DNA of 64,000 bases. Source: Dendrocalamus latiflorus. Its lineage: Eukaryota; Streptophyta; Magnoliopsida; Poales; Poaceae. Under the pieces are notes generated by a model, which saw only the letters and a list, made by a program, of their open reading frames with translations, ran no database searches and had not been told where the DNA came from. The translations under genes were made by a program, and so were the position numbers. The stretch spans positions 6,507,126 to 6,571,125 of the forward strand of contig CM029620.1 of NCBI GenBank assembly GCA_017311315.1. The letters are read 5' to 3'. Positions 20,745 to 30,796 of this stretch are shown here, piece by piece. Numbering within the stretch: the stretch's first letter is position 1; each line of letters opens with the position of its first letter.

Positions 20745-23694
20745 ATGAGCAACATGTCACCCGCGCATTCTTCAACATCATCGCCGGAGGCGTCCGCTCC
20801 AACATCATGACGCCAAGGAAGAGGGCTATCAAAGAGGTCTGAGGGCCAACAGATCATCACAGCGGTGAATGCATCTGGGGTCCCTATCCTTCCTCAAAAA
20901 GCAGTAAACGCATTCCGAACCATGGTCGGAGTAGTTGCACGAGAACGAATTGAGATCACATACAATTCGTGGAAGAACGTGCCTGACACTCGGAAACGTG
21001 AGCTGTGGACCGAAATTTTGGCATCGTTCGAGTTCCCAGAAGAACACCTGGACGCTGTGCAACAACAAACCTACAAACCGGTGTGCAAAGCATGGAAGAA
21101 CTTCAAGAGCACGCTTGTCAGGAAATACGTGGAGACGGACGAAACGCCTGTTCATAAATACCCATTCCTGGAACCACAATGGGAAGAGTTCAAGGCGATG
21201 AAAACGACCGAAGATTTCAAAAGTACAAGTGTGGTGCACAAGGCCCTCCAGGCAAAAAATACACACCCTCACAGACTTGGCACAGCTGGGTATGCGGGTA
21301 AAATCTCGCAGTGGAGTAAGGAGGATGAGCTGGCAGCTGCACAGGACATCGCCCCGCCGTTTTCCAATATCCCGGATGACCGCGCTCGAAATTGGATTAG
21401 AGCAAGGTCATCTACAACGACATCAGGGGACGTCACCTTTTGAAACCCTGCAGACCAGCAAGTGACCAAGCGCCTGGTAAGATATCGATCGAACTACGTA
21501 GCTTGTAATTACTCCACAACTTCGTATGAATTGAAATGACTATCGTGCTCTTGCAGGAAGAGCTGAGTTTTCAATCTACCCTGGGATCATTCCAGGGAAC
21601 AAGGGAGAATGATATGCTCTCCGTGGCCCTGGGAAACAAGGAGCACCCGGGCCGTACGAGAGGCCTTGGGCTTTACGTTCCTTGGAAACATGGTTTCCAA
21701 GATGACTCCGACATGTATCGGCGCAGGAAGAGAAACAAAGCCGAGCGTGACGCACAGCTACGAGAAGAGATCAAGGAATCTCTTAGAGAGGAGCTATTAG
21801 CTCAGATGGCTGATGTAATCAGAGATGAGGTGCGGAAACAGACAGAAAGTCGGCAGGCCGCCACCGCCACTCCTGTGCTAGCTAGCCCGCACAACCGTCC
21901 GAGTAGCTGCGCGTCCAATCCGACACAAACCCAGTCCAAATTTCCTGTGGACGACATCCTGGTAATAATTATTACCTCTCGAATGCTTGCTCCATTGGTA
22001 GGCCTATTCGAGTAGCTAATTTTGTATCGTTATGTAGGAACCTACGACATGCAGGCTCCAAGTGAGATATGGCTCCATTCCCTTGTACGCTGCTTGGGGC
22101 CAGGCATATTCATCTGATATCGGGGCCATGGTGCACGGTCAAGCTTTAGCTCCAGGCTTCGCAAAAGTTAATGTGGATGGTGTGTATGCCAATTTTGAGG
22201 TGGTCCCGCTACCGAAGCCCCCCAACAACGAGATCGTGAATCTAGGACAGGCCATTGGAACATTCATCCAGTGGCCCAAAACCGACATCTCCCTGGAGGC
22301 TTCTTCACCGGTGGCAGGACCAGAAGTGCAGTGCGAACCACAACAACTTGCACTGGTGCCATCTCCACACGGGCAGTGCGAACCACAGCTACCTGCACCG
22401 GTGCTATCTCCACGGGTGCTATTCTCGCCAGAGCAACTTGCACCGTCTATACCATTACAGTCGACTAGCATAAAGTCGACCGACAATCGAGGCAGTGGCC
22501 AGGGCAAATCAAAGACGAAGGATGATGACGATATCCCGTCCATGGCATTGGCCCGCCAATTCGTGCTAGCTAAGCCGATGGTAGTCCAGGAAGAGCTCCA
22601 AAAACTAGGACTTGGTTGCCAAAGATTCCACCTTTGGTATATGGAACATTCCAATAAGCCAGAGGCAGAACGACGCTCAGGTATCACTGTCAAATTCAAG
22701 CTGGAACATTTCTTGCACGAAGCTCATGACTGTGTCTTCGCGGTGACCTTTGACGATATATTTGAACTTTTCACGCTCAACGCTCTCGACGCCTCACTCG
22801 TTCGATGCTGGACGCTGTAAGTCTGTACAATCACAGTCTCTGTTCACGTAATACCGATATATGTCACAATTTGTTGCTAGCCTGTGTTATATATAGATTC
22901 ATGCTGACCGAAGCTAGATCATCGAAATCACGAATTGGTTTCCTGGACCCACGCTTGGTCGCCATTGATACCATCATCGAGAATGCATCCTTCGTCGAGG
23001 ACTATATGACAAAAGCACTGCTGGCTCACCAAGATAAGGAATTTGTTCTTATGCCATACAATGAGAAATTCCATTGGATTTTAATTGTAATTATACCAAA
23101 ATGGATCAAGGCTATATACCTTGATTCTCTAAGTAAGAACAAATCCAAGTACACAGCTATCGCCCAAATACTCGATAGGTACGTACATTGTACTCTTTCT
23201 TTCCTTCCGAATAACTAATCTAACTTTTTCGAATAACGAAGGTCGTTCGCCACATACGTTCAACAAACACGTGACTCGACGACAGGGGCCAAGGCCTTGA
23301 AACATGATCGCAAGTTTCAGGTATTCGCTAGCTACACATTAATTAATCATATACAACACATAGTAGTAATGCCACTTGATTTAACACATTATATTTTTTG
23401 CAGTGCCACCACCAGCAGCCGGGCAACACGTGTGGATACTACGTGTGCCACCATATGAGACTACTCCTCGATTCCACCAAGATCACTAATTCTAAGGTTT
23501 GTCAATCTTCCCACATTTATTTCATACATGTCAAGTTTTATATATGCGCGCGTTCAGATTCCTATTGACAGGTTGCGTCCATCTCTACATCTGCATTGAA
23601 ACAGCCGGATTTTGCAAAAATTCGAGGGGAGCTCATTTGGTTTTTGTGGGCAAAAGTCGTAAGATTAGATGGAGAGTTCCACTGCCCAGAATGA
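20745..23694 (+). pseudogene. CACTA accessory gene with C48 (Ulp1-type) cysteine peptidase domain, seven exons, two premature stops
   Basis: My exon model, all GT-AG: 20745-21476, 21557-21961, 22038-22816, 22897-23178, 23242-23320, 23404-23496, 23572-23694. Together 2,493 bases, 830 codons plus stop. Exon 1 encodes a plant-transposon-type region with YNSWKNVPDTRKRELW; exon 2 is charged and helical (KNKAERDAQLREEIKESL); exon 3 has a low-complexity Pro/Gln stretch; exons 3-7 form the C48 domain. Its candidate catalytic residues are present: His in FHWILIVI, Asp in YLDSL, and Gln/Cys in QQPGNTCGYYVC. Two TGA codons in exon 1 (20808-20810 and 21441-21443) interrupt it. Many plant CACTA and MULE elements carry such peptidases, but their substrate is unknown. 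The C48 domain could remove SUMO-like tags; that is inference. Confidence 0.85.
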
Positions 23695-24007
23695 TTTTTT
23701 ATTGTAATTCTAAGTGCAAATACAGTGTAGATCTTTTACAATTGTGTATTTGTTAATGGGTATTTTATTTCAATTCAATGAATTGATTTGCGAAATGGAT
23801 GCTTTATGTTTGTGAAATGAAGTGCGTTGTCAATTGGATGTTTTATGTCTGTGAAATGAATTGAGATGTGAAATGTATCTGAAATGAAATGAGATGTGTG
23901 AATTGTATATGTTTTATGTCTGTGATTATCTGCTTGTTTCAGAGGGCATGGCTAGCATTTCCTGAGGCTAGCCAATAAACAGAAATATATTTAGGGGTTG
24001 AAGGGAA

Positions 24008-24401
24008 TATCACAGACGGTTTTGACTTAAAAACCGTCTGTGATAGCTGATAATCACAGACAGTTTTGAGTTAAAAACCGTCTGTGATAGCTGATAATCA
24101 CAGACGGTTTGGAGTTAAAAACCGTCTGTGATAGCTGATAATCACAGACAGTTTTTAACTCAAAAACCGTCTGTGATTATCAGCTATCACAGACGGTTTT
24201 TTACTCCAAACCGTCTGTGATTATCAGCTATCACAGACGATTTTTAAGTCAAAACCGTCTGTGATAGCTGATAATCACAGACGGTTCAAAAACCGTCTGT
24301 GATGACCTTCGATTATCACTGACCCATAAATACAGACGGTTCACAAAACCGTCTGTGATGACGATTTCGAACCGTCTGTGATGACCTTTTCTGTAGTAGT
24401 G
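24008..24401. repeat. Right subterminal repeat array and TIR of the CACTA element
   Basis: Eight or more alternating copies of ATCACAGACGGTTT and AAACCGTCTGTGAT form stacked hairpins separated by TAGCTGATA or TATCAGCTA spacers. They end in the inverted TIR CTTTTCTGTAGTAGTG. The spacer is itself a palindromic TATCAGCTGATA-like word. Confidence 0.95.
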
Positions 24402-24404
24402 TTT

Positions 24405-24969
24405 GGTTTTGGTTTGGACATGATTTGATATGGTTTTACGAGTATGGGAAGTTAAATGCTCAATTTCATAGTACAGAGACTGGCCCCGCTTATTTTGGTT
24501 TAAACTTCTGGCTTCTTGCTTATTTTCCACTATTGCTAAATTTCATTTTTTTTTATGGTTTTTTGGCTTTTTAGCAGTTTGCTGGTTCATTTTTTCCCAT
24601 ATTTGTTTGCATTGTCCATGATGGGATAATCTTTTTTATTTTTAATTATTTTTAAATTTAATTACGCCAAATAAGTCACCATCAGTTACAGTGTAATTTC
24701 AGCTAACTACAATATAATTTCAACTATAAACTAGTTTATCTCAGTCTAACCAAGCGACACCTGAATCAGAACAACTTAAAAGTATCGATACCAAATATGA
24801 AATTTTCCTATTTGAAAACAAGTATTTTCTCATCGCACGGGCAGATACTGCCAAACGATTGATCATCATTATGCGTCTAAATACTAAATACTAGCTCAAA
24901 CACAGTCTGACCCCAAAATTCCTATAAGCACCGTATTTAGTGGTATAGCCTACCCCTCACTTGTTCTAC
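24405..24969. other. Intergenic region and promoter upstream of the MGN gene
   Basis: AT-rich DNA without a coding frame. T-runs lie at 24545-24560 and the repeated words ACTACAATATAATTTCAACT near 24705. No transposon ends were recognised. Confidence 0.5.
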
Positions 24970-24977
24970 TATATAAG
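24970..24977 (+). promoter_or_regulatory. TATA box (TATATAAG) of the MGN gene
   Basis: TATATAAG lies 74 bases before the ATG at 25051. It is followed at a normal distance by a leader containing a (TC)12 microsatellite (25011-25034). Pyrimidine-rich microsatellites are common in grass 5' leaders. Confidence 0.65.
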
Positions 24978-25050
24978 AATGCCATAGTTGTCACAACTCA
25001 CAAGTGGGCATCTCTCTCTCTCTCTCTCTCTCTCAAGTCTCAACACACAA

Positions 25051-25488
25051 ATGGGCAACATGCTGGCATGCTTGGTCCAATCCAAAACAACCACTCTTCC
25101 ACCCATGAACTCCAAGCACAGGTCTCACTCCATCAAGCTTCTCAAAAGAACCCTCCACAGCATGAAGAGGCGTCGTTGCAACAAGGCCAAAGCCACCAAG
25201 GAGGCATCAACAGTAGACGACAAAAGCAAGCTCAGCTCCATGGCCGCCCCAAGAAGAGCTCACGAGAAGAAGCAAGGCGTCGTCAGGGTCAAGGTCGTCC
25301 TGACGAGGAAGGAGACGGCGCGGCTGCTGTCCCACACCACACATGGCGAGAAGACCGCCGCGCAGGTCGTGCGCGAGCTCAGGGGTATGGAGGCCGGCCG
25401 CGCTAATGCCGCGACGGTGTGGCGACCAGAGCTGGAGAGCATCCTGTTGGAACACAACACCAGGATAATACACATAATTTACCTGTAG
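25051..25488 (+). CDS. Small uncharacterised plant protein, 145 aa, MGN N-terminus
   Basis: I chose the ATG at 25051 over an upstream in-frame codon because it gives the N-terminus MGNMLACL, a good N-myristoylation signal (Gly2) with a nearby Cys7 that could be palmitoylated, pointing to membrane attachment. Residues 18-60 are basic (Lys/Arg/His-rich). The C-terminal block has RVKVVLTRKETARLLS, then THGEKTAAQVVRELRGMEAGR and WRPELESI, which resembles a family of short grass proteins of unknown function that I recognise only loosely. The gene has no intron. It has a TATA box, a TC-rich leader and an intact frame, and it is not part of any transposon I can delimit, so it is the best candidate host gene here. 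Function unknown. Confidence 0.65.
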   Translation: MGNMLACLVQSKTTTLPPMNSKHRSHSIKLLKRTLHSMKRRRCNKAKATKEASTVDDKSKLSSMAAPRRAHEKKQGVVRVKVVLTRKETARLLSHTTHGEKTAAQVVRELRGMEAGRANAATVWRPELESILLEHNTRIIHIIYL

Positions 25489-26113
25489 ACACACACTACA
25501 TGGGAATAATGAATGAACACAGAGATACAGAGAGAAGTTTTCCCGACGTGAACTCAACTTACGTCGCTTTTCCTCCTTTTCTCTTTTTATTCAACTTATT
25601 CAACAGATTACATAGCTTATATAGACACACCCGAGCCTCACATATAGGCCACTACACCTACACGACTCTGACCCTGACAACGACTACCTACTTTCGACTG
25701 CTGCCACGTCGCGCACTAATGTACGACCAGGTCATTCCACAACTGCTACAGTGACATGTCGCACACAACTTCAGCTGCACACGAATGCTACAATGACAGG
25801 CCACACACGTCTTTAGCCGCACATGAACACTACAGTGTCAGGCCGCACACATCTTCGACCGCTGACGAATGCTACAGTGATAGGCCGCACACGTCTTGTC
25901 TTCAACTGCGCCTCCGACCACGCCTTGTCTTTGACCACTTCTCCGAACACTGTAGCTACGACCACTATAAAACTCAGACAAACCGACTGGTACACAACCA
26001 CTACAGCTACGACCACTGTAGCACACGAACACACCGATTGCTATGAGCTTGTTGTATGCCCAAGTCCCTTCGCTTCAATAAGACGTCCATCATCAAGCAA
26101 CCAGTGGCATGAT
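25489..26113. other. 3' region of the MGN gene and leader of a copia gag fragment, with a 42-bp repeat
   Basis: The first part is the likely 3' UTR. From about 25720 to 25895 a 42-bp unit (with CTACAGTGACAGGCCGCACAC-like words, Cs and As varying) recurs about three and a half times. The region ends just before copia gag coding sequence, so it may be the 5' LTR or leader of that element, but no LTR ends or primer-binding site were found. Confidence 0.45.
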
Positions 26114-26912
26114 TGATGAGGGAGGGAGGCAGTTCCCTCCAGTACCCAATGCTCACCTCCTCCAACTACTCCACCTGGGCGATTAAGATGGAGACTTGTA
26201 TAAAGGTGTAGGACATCTGGGAGGTAGCTGAACCCACGACCAGAGTGGTTGTGGAAAGGAGAAAGGACAAGATGGCACTTGCGTGCATATTTCAGGCCAT
26301 TCCCAAAGATGTGCTGTATCAGGTTGCCAAGAAGAAGACAACCAAGGAGATGTGGGAGAGCTTGAAGATAAGGTATCTCGAGGCCGATCGAGTGAAGAAG
26401 GCGCAGTTGTAGACCTTGAAAAGCAAATTCAAGGCCCTACTCATGAAGCAAAGCAACTCCATCGACGAGTTCGCTGGCAAGATCAGTGGGCTAGCGAGCA
26501 TGTTTAGTGGTTTGGTGCCACCTAGGAGGATACCGCATTTGTCAAGAAGTTGCTCAATTCAGTTCCGGACAATTTTTTGCAGATTGTTGCTGCAATTGAG
26601 CAATTTTTTATGTGGATACCATGCCATTCGAGGAGGTGATTGGCCACCTCAAAGCATATGAGGAGCACATTCGCAAGCACGAGAAGGGGGACAAGGAGCA
26701 TCTACTTCTCACCAAGGCTGACTAGGAGAGAAGGAAAGGGCTCCTCCAGTGGCTCTAGCAGTGGTGGTGGTCAAAGAAAGTTCGACAAAACCAAGGTGTG
26801 CTGCTACAACTACCAAGAGTACGAGCACTTTTCTAATGAGTGTCGCAAGCCAAAGAAGGAGGTGGCTCAACTTGCTACAGTGGATGCGGAAGATGAGCCA
26901 GCATTGATGTAA
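26114..26912 (+). pseudogene. Ty1/copia gag fragment (UBN2-type with zinc knuckle)
   Basis: The frame reads YPMLTSSNYSTWAIKMETCI, typical of the start of plant copia gag, then KKKTTKEMWESLKIRYLEAD. The zinc-knuckle region reads CCYNYQEYEHFSNEC, in which the second Cys has become Tyr. Stops (TAG near 26208 and 26410) and a frameshift near 26530-26640 break it. The copia sequence ends at 26912, where CACTA-like terminal sequence begins. No protease, integrase or RT of this element follows. Confidence 0.7.
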
Positions 26913-26925
26913 AGCCAACAAGAAC

Positions 26926-27345
26926 TACTACAAAAGAGGCTATACTAGACGGCTACATCACAGACGGTTCATATGGAACCATCTGTGATTAAACTATCAC
27001 AGACGGTTTATAGTGGCAACTGTCTGTGATATTTTTACAGACGGTTATTAAAATGAACTGTCTGTGATAATTGAGGCATCACAGACAGTTCATTTTAATA
27101 ACCATATGTGAACTTTCATAGATGGTTCTTATCACGAACCGTCTGTGATAAGTGAGACATCATAGGCGGTTCGTGTTATGAACCGTCTGTGAAAGTTGCG
27201 AACATCACAGATGGTTCATATAAAAAACCGTGTCTGATATTCTGGACATTACAGATGGTTCTTGTAACAAACTGTCTGTGATATTGCGGACATCACAGAT
27301 GGTTCATATTAATAACTGTCTATGATAATTCACATCATCGAAGGC
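26926..27345 (+). mobile_element. Truncated CACTA terminus with subterminal repeats
   Basis: It begins near ACTACTACAAAAGAGGC (26929), close to the CACTA left-end consensus. About nine alternating copies follow of ATCACAGACGGTTC / GAACCGTCTGTGAT, more diverged than those of the complete element at 13433-24401. It stops at about 27345, where a gypsy LTR begins in mid-sequence. No transposase and no right end are found, so it is a fragment. Confidence 0.75.
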
Positions 27346-28498
27346 CGGTTCGGCTGAACCGGTTAAAGGAAAAAGAGAGAGAAGAAGAAGAGAGAAGAAA
27401 AGGAAGAAAAAAGAAAGAGAAAGAAAAGAAAAGAGGAGAAAAAGAAAAGAAAAAAGTGGGGTTTGGTACCTGCGTGATGGGTCCTTAACCCCGGGCATTT
27501 TATGCCAGAGTCGAGTTATGCGCGTAGGATTGTCGTCGCTCGCTTAAGCTCTAGTTTCGATATGATGTGTTGAGTCAGATTAATTGCTTGTTCAGGTGGA
27601 GGTCCTGAGTTAACGCCGTCCGCACATCCCTTTGCTCTACTTGGTTAACAGGCAAGTGCATGGTAGAGCGGTAGACTGAAGAGTTTATGAAATATGTGAT
27701 ATTTACATGATATGATTATGCTTATATGGAATTGCAATGTTTACATGACATGATGATGTTTATCTAATGATGACAATGGTAATGGAAGGGGGTGAGCAGC
27801 GTTGCCACCCTACCAATGATAATACTGTTGAGAATGACAATGACAATGGGTATATGCATTTGCATCATGGACACTCATGAAATGAGAACTGGCATCCGCC
27901 TGGGTAGATCCCGCAAGACCTACTTCGGTAGGCCTCCACGGGAGTGAAGAGACCCCGTGTCGATATGGGCGGGCCCAAGATTTTGGATGAACATCGACAG
28001 GTGTTCACTCGGTAATGCCGATATATGCAATGAGATTAGCAAATAGCATGTAGAGTAGTGTTGCATTGCACTACGAGTAAAACAATATTGGGATATGTCA
28101 ATGGAAGTATGAACATGATAATGCATGTGGAATATAATATGGCTGGTAGAATGGTTACATGATTGGGCAATATTTATCGTTCTATTATGTACTTGCTGAG
28201 TCTTTGGACTCACCCTTACTTTGTTGTTTTTTTAGGGGACCGTTGAGGACGACATGTACGGGCGGGAGTAGCACATGAATAACTTTACGTACTTGTAACA
28301 CTTCACATATCAGCTTTTGTTAGTATTTTTAACTCCACTAGTAAGCTAGAATAGTTACTTAAAAATGATATAGTGTAAGTGGTCACTGCTTTGTGAATAA
28401 AGTAGAGTTTGCTTAAAATGGTTAGCAGTTATTCAAAAATGGTATTATTATGCAATGATGGTAACACTCTAGGCCAAGAGGATGGGCGGGGTGTTACA
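27346..28498 (+). repeat. 3' part of the 5' LTR of gypsy-2
   Basis: It matches 42989-44173 nearly throughout, from the CCGGTT..AACCGGTT word and the polypurine block (about 27370-27455) to the end GGGGTGTTACA. It includes the words TGCGGAAGTC-free leader phrases such as GATGACAATGGTAATGGAA and TACTTCGGTAGGCCTCCACGG. The upstream part of this LTR is absent. Confidence 0.85.
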
Positions 28499-28500
28499 GT

Positions 28501-28512
28501 TGGTATCAGAGC
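28501..28512 (+). promoter_or_regulatory. Primer-binding site, initiator Met-tRNA type
   Basis: TGGTATCAGAGC lies two bases after the LTR end. It is complementary to the 3' end of plant initiator tRNA-Met, the usual primer for minus-strand DNA synthesis in these elements. Confidence 0.9.
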
Positions 28513-28734
28513 GAGCGTTAGGTCTATGCTAAAGAAATTTGATAAATTAGCTTAATTATTCAACTAAAATTTGACTTAGGCCTAATAATAAAATTTGACA
28601 CACTCTGGTGCACAATAGGATGGGTTTGGGTCCTGCATTCCATTTCCGTTTTCGCTAGCTTTGTTGCTGATCTATGTTGTTGAGATGGATGGTTGTGGGC
28701 TAGCTGTGTGATTGGCTATCTATCATGAACAGAG

Positions 28735-29869
28735 ATGCCAAGAGGTAGAGGACGCAGACATGGCCATGGAGGTCACAGCCGGGGCTGTGGCCGTGGCCAC
28801 ACCCAACTGGAGCCACCACTTGAGGTTCAGCAGGAGGCACCTGGTGCAGAGGTCGCTTCTGCTAAATAGTCCGTAGCTAGAGATCTAGCAAGGTCTTCAG
28901 CCTTGCTATAGGAGTTCATAGAGGAGGTCTGTGCGCTTCGCCAACAAGCGTCGGCAGCCGCTGCTGCGGCCATGCCCGTTGCTGCCCCTACTGCCATTCC
29001 GGTTGTATCGGAGGCAAGAATGGGCCTTCATGAGTGGTTGGCCTTGCAACTAGATACCTTTGATGGTTCGGGTACATCAGTCCAGGCTGCGGATTAGTTG
29101 CATTAAATGGAGAGGCAATTTGAAGCCCTAGAGATGAGCTTTCAGTTGAAAGCTCGCTATGAGGCTTTCCAATTGAAGGGTCAGGCGGACATCTGGTGAG
29201 AAGGGGTTCTTTCAGCCAGGACCCTTGCCCAGGGTCTCGCTACCTGGGAAATCTTCACCGAGCAGTTCAAAGCGAAGTATTACCCAGATTCTTTTGTGGA
29301 GAGCATGGAGGTCGCCCTGTCGACCCTCGTGCAGGGAAAGATGACTGTAGCTGAGTACGAGGTGGGATTCAACAATCTGATCCATTTCGTGCCATCGGTC
29401 AAGAGCAATGACTTTGAGAAGGCCAAAAGGTTCCGCTAAGGGCTCAACTATGAGTTCCAGCATGTCATGGGAGCTACTGCGCCATGTGACTTTAGGTCCG
29501 TGGTAGAGCAGGCCAGAGGAATGGAGATGGAGATGCGGCTCACTAAAAGGCTACAACCTCTGGTGATTCGAGCGCTTCTGGTGGTGATCAGAAAAGGTGC
29601 TTCACTGAAGGGGGTGGGTTATCTCAGCAACCCGCACCTAAGAAATCCAAGTGGGGCCAGCGTCCCCCGCAATCATCCAAGTCCAAGACTTTGAGGCCGT
29701 CTTCTTCAATGCCTTGTCCTTCATCGGTGACCCCAGTTTATTGTCTTGTCCAAGGATAGGGCATGATCTGTTTCAAATGTGGAGGTGAGCACCGTGCTGC
29801 TGAGTGCATCTGGATAGGGGAGTGTCAACACTGCGGCCGATCGGGCCACATGGAGTGGGTTTGTCATCA
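28735..29869 (+). pseudogene. gag of gypsy-2, 5' part, cut by the CRM-like element
   Basis: Starts MPRGRGRRHGHGG at 28735. The retrotransposon gag domain (about 29030-29560) contains TFDGSG, FTEQFKAKYYPDS and GKMTVAEYEVGFNNL. Two zinc knuckles follow: CFKCGGEHRAAEC (one residue short of the usual spacing) and a regular CQHCGRSGHMEWVC (about 29769-29865). Stops at several points (for example TAG after SAK near 28867, TAG near 29094) disable it. The frame is broken at 29870-29874, the GAACC target duplication of the inserted element, and continues at 37810. Confidence 0.8.
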
Positions 29870-29874
29870 GAACC

Positions 29875-30796
29875 TGATGGGAACGGGGTTCTGATCTTCC
29901 AACAGGTTCTGGATATGTTCGATTTGGTGGAGGCACGACACAAATCGATCCGGCTTCCGAACGACACGTTCCGAACCCCACAATCGCAGCACCACGTCTC
30001 CTCAGGTTATCAACCGTGCGCGGCCCGGTTGACCTCGCCAAGAAGGCTATTCCTTGCCTGCGAATCGAAGAACACAAGCAAGAACAAGGAAGAATACAAT
30101 TGAATTGCGGATGTATTGATGTAGCACTCGAAAAGTTGGGGTCTCACAAACCGATGAACGGCGAAACTGTTCAAAGACAGAATTAATCTAAGCAAAACCC
30201 CAAACCCTAATGGTGGGGGTGGCAGCTGGATATAAAGGAGTGAGGGGCGTGCAAAACCCCTGGATGCGCCCCTAATGGGCTCCAACACGATACAAAGCCG
30301 ATCGTCCCAAAAGACGGTGACGCAGCACCCTGACAGATTCTGAATGCCCATTTGTTTCGACGATTCCCGTTGACTCAGAAAGAATTTTGATATGGGACCA
30401 GAGCCATTGGAAAGGTAGTCTTCTCAGATTTCCATACATATGTAGAACGTCCAAAACGGAGTCCGGATGCGATCTGGGCGTCCGTTTTAGTGCGGCCTGG
30501 TCCTGGACTCCGAATTGGATTCGAAGTCGGTTTGAGTTGGGCCTCCAACATGATTCGACCGCCCTTGCTGGACTTGTGCGCCTCGTAGTCCTTCTCCAAT
30601 TACTTCTAGGTCCTCTCCATGGTTCCTAATCATAATTAAATCATTAGGTAGCAATCGATTCTCAAGTGAACAAAAAGAAGTACTTAGGAACGAGCTCACC
30701 TGTAAATTCAATTGTCGGGCGCGAGCTCTAGTGATTGGTCCTTGAATGTCAAGTGGAGGAGTGTTGTCTGTATCCGAAGAAGTGATGTCCTTATCA
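29875..30796 (-). repeat. 3' LTR of the CRM-like element (922 bp)
   Basis: Ends TGATGGGAACGG at the low coordinate side and ATCCTTATCA at the high side. It has exactly the same length as the 5' copy. The pol frame enters it from the left border and stops at 30487. Confidence 0.93.

Larger units (their letters stand above)
13433..24401 (+). mobile_element. CACTA (En/Spm) DNA transposon, 10,969 bp, TSD TTT
   Basis: The left end is CACTACTACAGAAAGG (13433-13448) and the right end is the inverted form CTTTTCTGTAGTAGTG ending at 24401. The flanking triplets are TTT on both sides (13430-13432 and 24402-24404), matching the 3-bp TSD of CACTA elements. Both ends carry dense subterminal repeats of TATCACAGACGGTT in both orientations. 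Inside are a tnp2-type transposase gene and a second spliced gene with a C48 peptidase domain, both on the plus strand, plus a minus-strand ORF near the left end. The transposase gene is broken, so mobilisation would need a related element elsewhere. Confidence 0.95.
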
